Assembly (NCBI RefSeq): GCF_003610735.1
Contig: NZ_RAQM01000006.1
Coordinates: forward strand, 82,176 to 146,175
Length of the DNA stretch: 64,000 nt
Origin: Tenacibaculum lutimaris
GTDB lineage: Bacteria; Bacteroidota; Bacteroidia; Flavobacteriales; Flavobacteriaceae
Direction of reading: 5' to 3'
Made by a program: the position numbers and the translations under genes. Below, one piece after another: positions 60,498 through 64,000 of this stretch; positions within the stretch are counted from its first letter, which is position 1, and the number at the start of each line of letters is the position of its first letter. The notes below the pieces were generated by a model that ran no database searches, was not told the DNA's origin, and saw nothing but the letters and a program-made list of their open reading frames with translations.

Positions 60498-61307
60498 ATG
60501 AGTACTTCAAGGAAAATAAAAGTTGTTATTACCATTATTGCTTTGCTTGTTGGTTATTGGTTACAACAGAAAGAAGAAACTAATAGTTCTTCTCAATCTA
60601 CAACAGAAACAACTAGCAATGAAACTAATAACTTCAATTACTTTCCTACCTCAACAACTGGAGTCATTATAAAACATAATGGCTACCAGTTATCATATAG
60701 CGAAAAGCACGAACAAGCTGAGTGGGTAGCTTATACTTTAGATAAAAGTGATATTGTTTACACCAACTATAAACGTCCGTTTTTTATTGAAGATCCTAAA
60801 GTAAAAACCAAATCTGCTGACTGGAGAAACTATAAAAGATCTGGTTATGACAAAGGACACTTATGTCCTGCTGGTGATAGACGTGCCTCTAAAAGTGCTC
60901 ATGATGAAACTTTTTACACTTCAAACATTTCCCCTCAAAACCATGAATTTAACGCTGGTATTTGGAATAAACTAGAACAAAAAACTCGTTATTGGGCAAA
61001 AAAGTATAATCACTTGTATGTTGTTACTGGTGGTATTTTAGAACCTAATTTGAAAACTATAGGAAAGGAAAAAGTAAGTGTTCCTAATTATTTTTATAAG
61101 GTTTTACTAGATTATACTCAGCCTGAAATTAAAGCCATCGCTTTTTTACTTCCACATAAGGAAAGCAACAAGCCTCTATCTGATTTTGTAGTTTCTATTG
61201 ATGAATTAGAACAAAAAACAGGTATTGATTTTTTTCCTGAACTTCCCGATGATATAGAAAATAAACTAGAAGCTTCTACAAATTACAAAAATTGGAGTTT
61301 TAGGTAA
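60498..61307 (+). CDS. secreted DNA/RNA non-specific endonuclease
   Basis: A 269-residue NucA/EndA-type beta-beta-alpha-metal nuclease. An N-terminal hydrophobic segment (about 8-22) exports or anchors it, and a Ser/Thr/Asn-rich linker (about 27-48) follows. The active site is YDKGHLCPAGDR with His121 as general base (DKGH instead of the commoner DRGH) and the Mg ligand Asn152 in SPQNHEFNAGIW. It degrades DNA and RNA outside the cytoplasm, probably for nutrition or biofilm remodelling. Nothing suggests a partner immunity protein. Confidence 0.93.
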   Translation: MSTSRKIKVVITIIALLVGYWLQQKEETNSSSQSTTETTSNETNNFNYFPTSTTGVIIKHNGYQLSYSEKHEQAEWVAYTLDKSDIVYTNYKRPFFIEDPKVKTKSADWRNYKRSGYDKGHLCPAGDRRASKSAHDETFYTSNISPQNHEFNAGIWNKLEQKTRYWAKKYNHLYVVTGGILEPNLKTIGKEKVSVPNYFYKVLLDYTQPEIKAIAFLLPHKESNKPLSDFVVSIDELEQKTGIDFFPELPDDIENKLEASTNYKNWSFR

Positions 61308-61326
61308 CAATTCTATAATACTCCTT

Positions 61327-62244
61327 TTAGTACCTACGTTTTTTCTCAAAAACATACGATAGAACAACTCCATGGCTATTTCCTAACACTGAATCGCTAA
61401 ACGCAGCATTGTAGAAATACACAAACTTTAAGTTTTTTAGAGCATAAATACCTGCCATAAAATTAATTGAAGAGCTACTTCGATAACCAGTACCTATTTC
61501 GAATTTGTTTTTATAGTTAACTGCAACATTTGCATCAATCTGCATAGGTGCTCCACCTTCATACTTTAAGAAAATACTAGGCTTAATCATTACTTCCTCA
61601 AATCTATTGGTAAAAAAACGATACCCAAAATAACCATAAACAGGATTTGATATATTTAAATCATCTCTTGATGCTAGTTTATCTCCTAAAAGATTTGGTA
61701 GTGAAATTCCTGCATAAAAATCTGCATGATTATACAAAAACCCAACCCCTACAGTTGGCACAGTTACATTCATATTTTCTGAAAACTCTATATCGTCAGT
61801 AATTCCTAGCTCTAACAGATTTTCATGAAACTGCTGTACTCCTGCTGTTAGTCCAAACGATATTGCATGTTCATTATAATGCTGCCAATAAGGTCTATCA
61901 AGCTCAGTATCAAAAAATATTTTATACGAATATGCAGCATATGCATTTGTATAAGTGCTCACACCTATTTTGTCTCTTACAATAGCTCCACCTATTCCCA
62001 TTTTCTTCCTAGCTATAGGAGAATGAAAACTTAATGATAATGTTCTGGGACTTCCTTCAACACTATTTATATAACCGTAATTGCTAAGTGTTATTTCTGC
62101 TCCATCTGACATTCCTGTATAAGCCGAATTTATAATAAATGGATTATAATTATACTCTGGATACAAAGCCGTCTGTTGTCCCCAATTATTCTGAAATACC
62201 ATTATAAAAATTAATGGTAGAATATAGTTTCTTATCTCTTTCAT
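61327..62244 (-). CDS. PorP/SprF-family type IX secretion membrane protein
   Basis: A 305-residue outer membrane beta-barrel protein with a signal peptide (1-23, ending NNWGQ). The conserved start LYPEYNYNPFIINSAYTGM and the repeated strands with aromatic ends (GVGFLYNHADFYAGISLPNL, IGTGYRSSSSINFMAGIYA) define the PorP/SprF family. These proteins usually pair one-to-one with a neighbouring large secreted protein that has a type B sorting domain. That partner is the gene at 62246, whose stop codon is 1 bp before this start. Confidence 0.95.
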   Translation of the reverse strand: MKEIRNYILPLIFIMVFQNNWGQQTALYPEYNYNPFIINSAYTGMSDGAEITLSNYGYINSVEGSPRTLSLSFHSPIARKKMGIGGAIVRDKIGVSTYTNAYAAYSYKIFFDTELDRPYWQHYNEHAISFGLTAGVQQFHENLLELGITDDIEFSENMNVTVPTVGVGFLYNHADFYAGISLPNLLGDKLASRDDLNISNPVYGYFGYRFFTNRFEEVMIKPSIFLKYEGGAPMQIDANVAVNYKNKFEIGTGYRSSSSINFMAGIYALKNLKFVYFYNAAFSDSVLGNSHGVVLSYVFEKKRRY

Positions 62245-62245
62245 C

Positions 62246-64000
62246 TTATCTTTTTAAAACTAAAAACCCTTTCTTTTCTGTTGAATTTCCCCCTTTTGAA
62301 ATTTTTATATTGAAAAAGTATGTTCCTGCTGGCAACTTATCACCTCCCATACTTGTTAGCTTATTGGCAACACCTCTAAAAACATTAAACTGGTTATCAT
62401 ATCCTTCTATCTGGAACACCATATCTCCCCACCTATTAAAAACAGTTACTGAATTGTTAGGATATTCTTCAATTCCTTTTATTTCCCAAAAGTCATTTAC
62501 TCCATCACCATTCGGAGAAAAACCATATTTAGTTTCTCCTACTAAACCTTCTTCTGTTCTAAAACTAATTTCTGAACAACCTCTAGCACTTCCTACAGAA
62601 TTATAAGGAGTCACCGAAACATAAATCGTAGTAGCCTCTGGTAGATCATTGGTTGGAGTGTAACTAGTCCCAACTACTTCTTCATTATTTATAATATCAG
62701 TTCCGCCTGAAATAGTTCCGATTGATATATAATATCCATCTGCTTCAGCTACTGTGTCCCAACTAATTCCTGTACTAACACTAACATTTGTTGCTCCGTT
62801 ACTTGGAACTGTGATTGTTGTACAATTCGGTGCGGTTGGTAATGTTTCGGTTGTAAAACTAATCTCTGAACATCCTGTAGCACTTCCTACCGAATTATAT
62901 GGAATTACAGACACGTAAATTGTTGTTGTTTCTGGTAAATCACTAGCTAGTATGTAACTCGTTCCTCTTATTAATTCATTATTTACAATATCAGTTCCGC
63001 CTGAAGTTGTTCCGATTGACAGGTAGTATCCATCTGCATCAGCTACTGTGTCCCAACTAATTCCTGTACTAACACTAACATTCGTTGCTCCGTTACTTGG
63101 AAATGTGATTGTTGTACAATTCGGTGCTGTTAGTAATGTTTCTGTAGTGAAACTAATCTCTGAACATCCTGTAGCACTTCCTACAGAATTATAAGGAGTC
63201 ACCGAGACATAAATTGTGGTCGTTTCTGGTAAATCACTAGCTAGTGTGTAACTCGTTCCTGTTACTACTTCATTATTTATAATATCTGTTCCTCCTGAAG
63301 TTGTTCCAATTGACAGGTAATATCCGTCAGCATCTGCTACTGCATCCCAACTAATATTTGTATCGACAGCTACATTAGTTCCTTCATTGGTTGGAAATGT
63401 AATCGTTGTACAATTCGGTTCTGTTGGTAATGTTTCGGTTGTAAAACTAATCTCTGAACATCCTGTGGCACTTCCTACCGAATTATATGGAATTACCGAC
63501 ACGTAAATTGTTGTTGTTTCTGGTAAATCACTAGCTAGTGTGTAACTCGTTCCTGTTACTGATTCAGTATTTACAATATCAGTTCCACCTGAAGTTGTTC
63601 CAATTGACAAGTAATATCCATCTGAATCAGCTACTGCGTCCCAAATAATTCCGGTACTAACACTAACGTCAGTTGCTCCATTGGTTGGAACTGTGATTGT
63701 TGTACAATTCGGTGCAGTTGGTAATGTTTCTGTAGTGAAACTAATCTCTGAACAACCTGTAGCACTTCCTACCGAATTGTACGGAATTACCGAGACATAA
63801 ATTGTGGCCGTTTCTGGTAAATCACTTGCTAGTGTGTAACTCGTTCCTGTTACTGATTCATTATTTATAATATCTGTTCCTCCTGAAGTTGTTCCAATTG
63901 ACAAGTAATATCCATCTGCATCAGCTACTGCGTCCCAACTAATTCCGGTACTAACACTAACATTCGTTGCTCCGTTACTTGGAAATGTGATTGTTGTACA
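62246..64000 (-). CDS. large T9SS-secreted protein with FN3-like repeats and type B sorting domain (C-terminal part)
   Basis: The frame is open through base 64000, so only the C-terminal 584 or so residues are visible; the ATG at 63904 is internal. The visible part consists of five fibronectin-III-like repeats of exactly 98 residues (294 bp), each with CTTIT, WD.V(A).ADGYY, SIGTTSGGTD, LPETTTIYVSV and GCSEISF. Each repeat has two cysteines that could form a disulfide. The last about 90 residues (FSPNGDGVNDFWEI, VTVFNRWGDMVF, LPAGTYFF, KKGFLVLKR) are the gliding-motility-associated type B C-terminal signal. It is likely exported and fixed to the cell surface with help of the adjacent PorP/SprF protein, perhaps as an adhesin. 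Confidence 0.93.
   Translation of the reverse strand, partial: CTTITFPSNGATNVSVSTGISWDAVADADGYYLSIGTTSGGTDIINNESVTGTSYTLASDLPETATIYVSVIPYNSVGSATGCSEISFTTETLPTAPNCTTITVPTNGATDVSVSTGIIWDAVADSDGYYLSIGTTSGGTDIVNTESVTGTSYTLASDLPETTTIYVSVIPYNSVGSATGCSEISFTTETLPTEPNCTTITFPTNEGTNVAVDTNISWDAVADADGYYLSIGTTSGGTDIINNEVVTGTSYTLASDLPETTTIYVSVTPYNSVGSATGCSEISFTTETLLTAPNCTTITFPSNGATNVSVSTGISWDTVADADGYYLSIGTTSGGTDIVNNELIRGTSYILASDLPETTTIYVSVIPYNSVGSATGCSEISFTTETLPTAPNCTTITVPSNGATNVSVSTGISWDTVAEADGYYISIGTISGGTDIINNEEVVGTSYTPTNDLPEATTIYVSVTPYNSVGSARGCSEISFRTEEGLVGETKYGFSPNGDGVNDFWEIKGIEEYPNNSVTVFNRWGDMVFQIEGYDNQFNVFRGVANKLTSMGGDKLPAGTYFFNIKISKGGNSTEKKGFLVLKR
62530..64000 (-). repeat. tandem 294-bp repeats in the T9SS-secreted protein gene
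   Basis: The marker TACAATTCGG (or its start) occurs at 62821, 63115, 63409, 63703 and 63997, an exact 294-bp step. The units are highly similar in DNA as well as protein; the unit next to the sorting domain is the most divergent. Confidence 0.95.

Noticed and set aside
62530..64000. Regularly spaced repeats resembling a CRISPR array
   Set aside because: The period is 294 bp with no unique spacers, and every unit is in-frame protein-coding FN3-like sequence.

Overview
The window looks like a chromosomal segment of a marine flavobacterium (Bacteroidota, Flavobacteriaceae; the gene set and AT-rich codon use suggest a Tenacibaculum/Polaribacter-type organism, which is inference). Supporting signs are TAnnTTTG-type -7 promoter boxes, absence of clear Shine-Dalgarno sites, a SusC/SusD pair, a PorP/SprF protein beside a large protein with a type IX secretion sorting domain, and a single RpoD-like primary sigma factor of 287 residues. 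I see no phage, integrase, IS element or CRISPR array.

Layout. 1-2.8 kb: end of a membrane protein gene, a small conserved gene with an ECF-like sigma factor, then rpoD and rpe. 2.8-3.0 kb: a 50-codon gene for a double-glycine leader peptide with a four-cysteine core. 3.1-16 kb: a redox and envelope-stress block with a CBS protein, a Crp/Fnr regulator, a diheme lipoprotein, thioredoxin, cytochrome bd oxidase (cydAB), a DUF2202 ferritin-like lipoprotein, a TolC-adaptor-RND pump with two small accessory genes, and an MtfA-like peptidase. Four copies of the palindrome TGTAAC-N4-GTTACA lie in front of four transcription units here. Three are at an identical distance from TAnnTTTG-like boxes, which points to one local Crp/Fnr regulon.

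16-24.6 kb (minus strand): an ECF sigma, FecR anti-sigma and SusC (with STN signalling domain) and SusD set joined to two glycerophosphodiesterases, a surface system that probably imports and cuts glycerophosphodiesters. 24.7-40.8 kb (minus): tRNA-Arg, yqeY and the complete division/cell-wall cluster, in transcription order mraZ-rsmH-ftsL-ftsI-murE-mraY-murD-ftsW-murG-murC-ftsQ-ftsA-ftsZ, preceded by three 10-bp-phased MraZ-type operator repeats.

41-49.4 kb: alpha/beta hydrolase, engB, a RluA-type pseudouridine synthase, an AlkB-type monooxygenase with an aldehyde dehydrogenase, a nitroreductase, a membrane protein and a penicillin acylase. 49.4-54.1 kb: tandem PepSY-like secreted proteins behind a possible sigma-54 promoter with upstream repeats, then an NtrC-type regulator and, convergent to it, a hybrid kinase with its own HPt domain. 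54.3-61.3 kb: sugar aminotransferase, fabD, queuosine-precursor transporter, MscS channel, a lone OppC-type permease, thioesterase and nuclease. 61.3-64 kb: PorP/SprF and a secreted protein built of 98-residue fibronectin-III-like repeats (294 bp each), running off the right edge.
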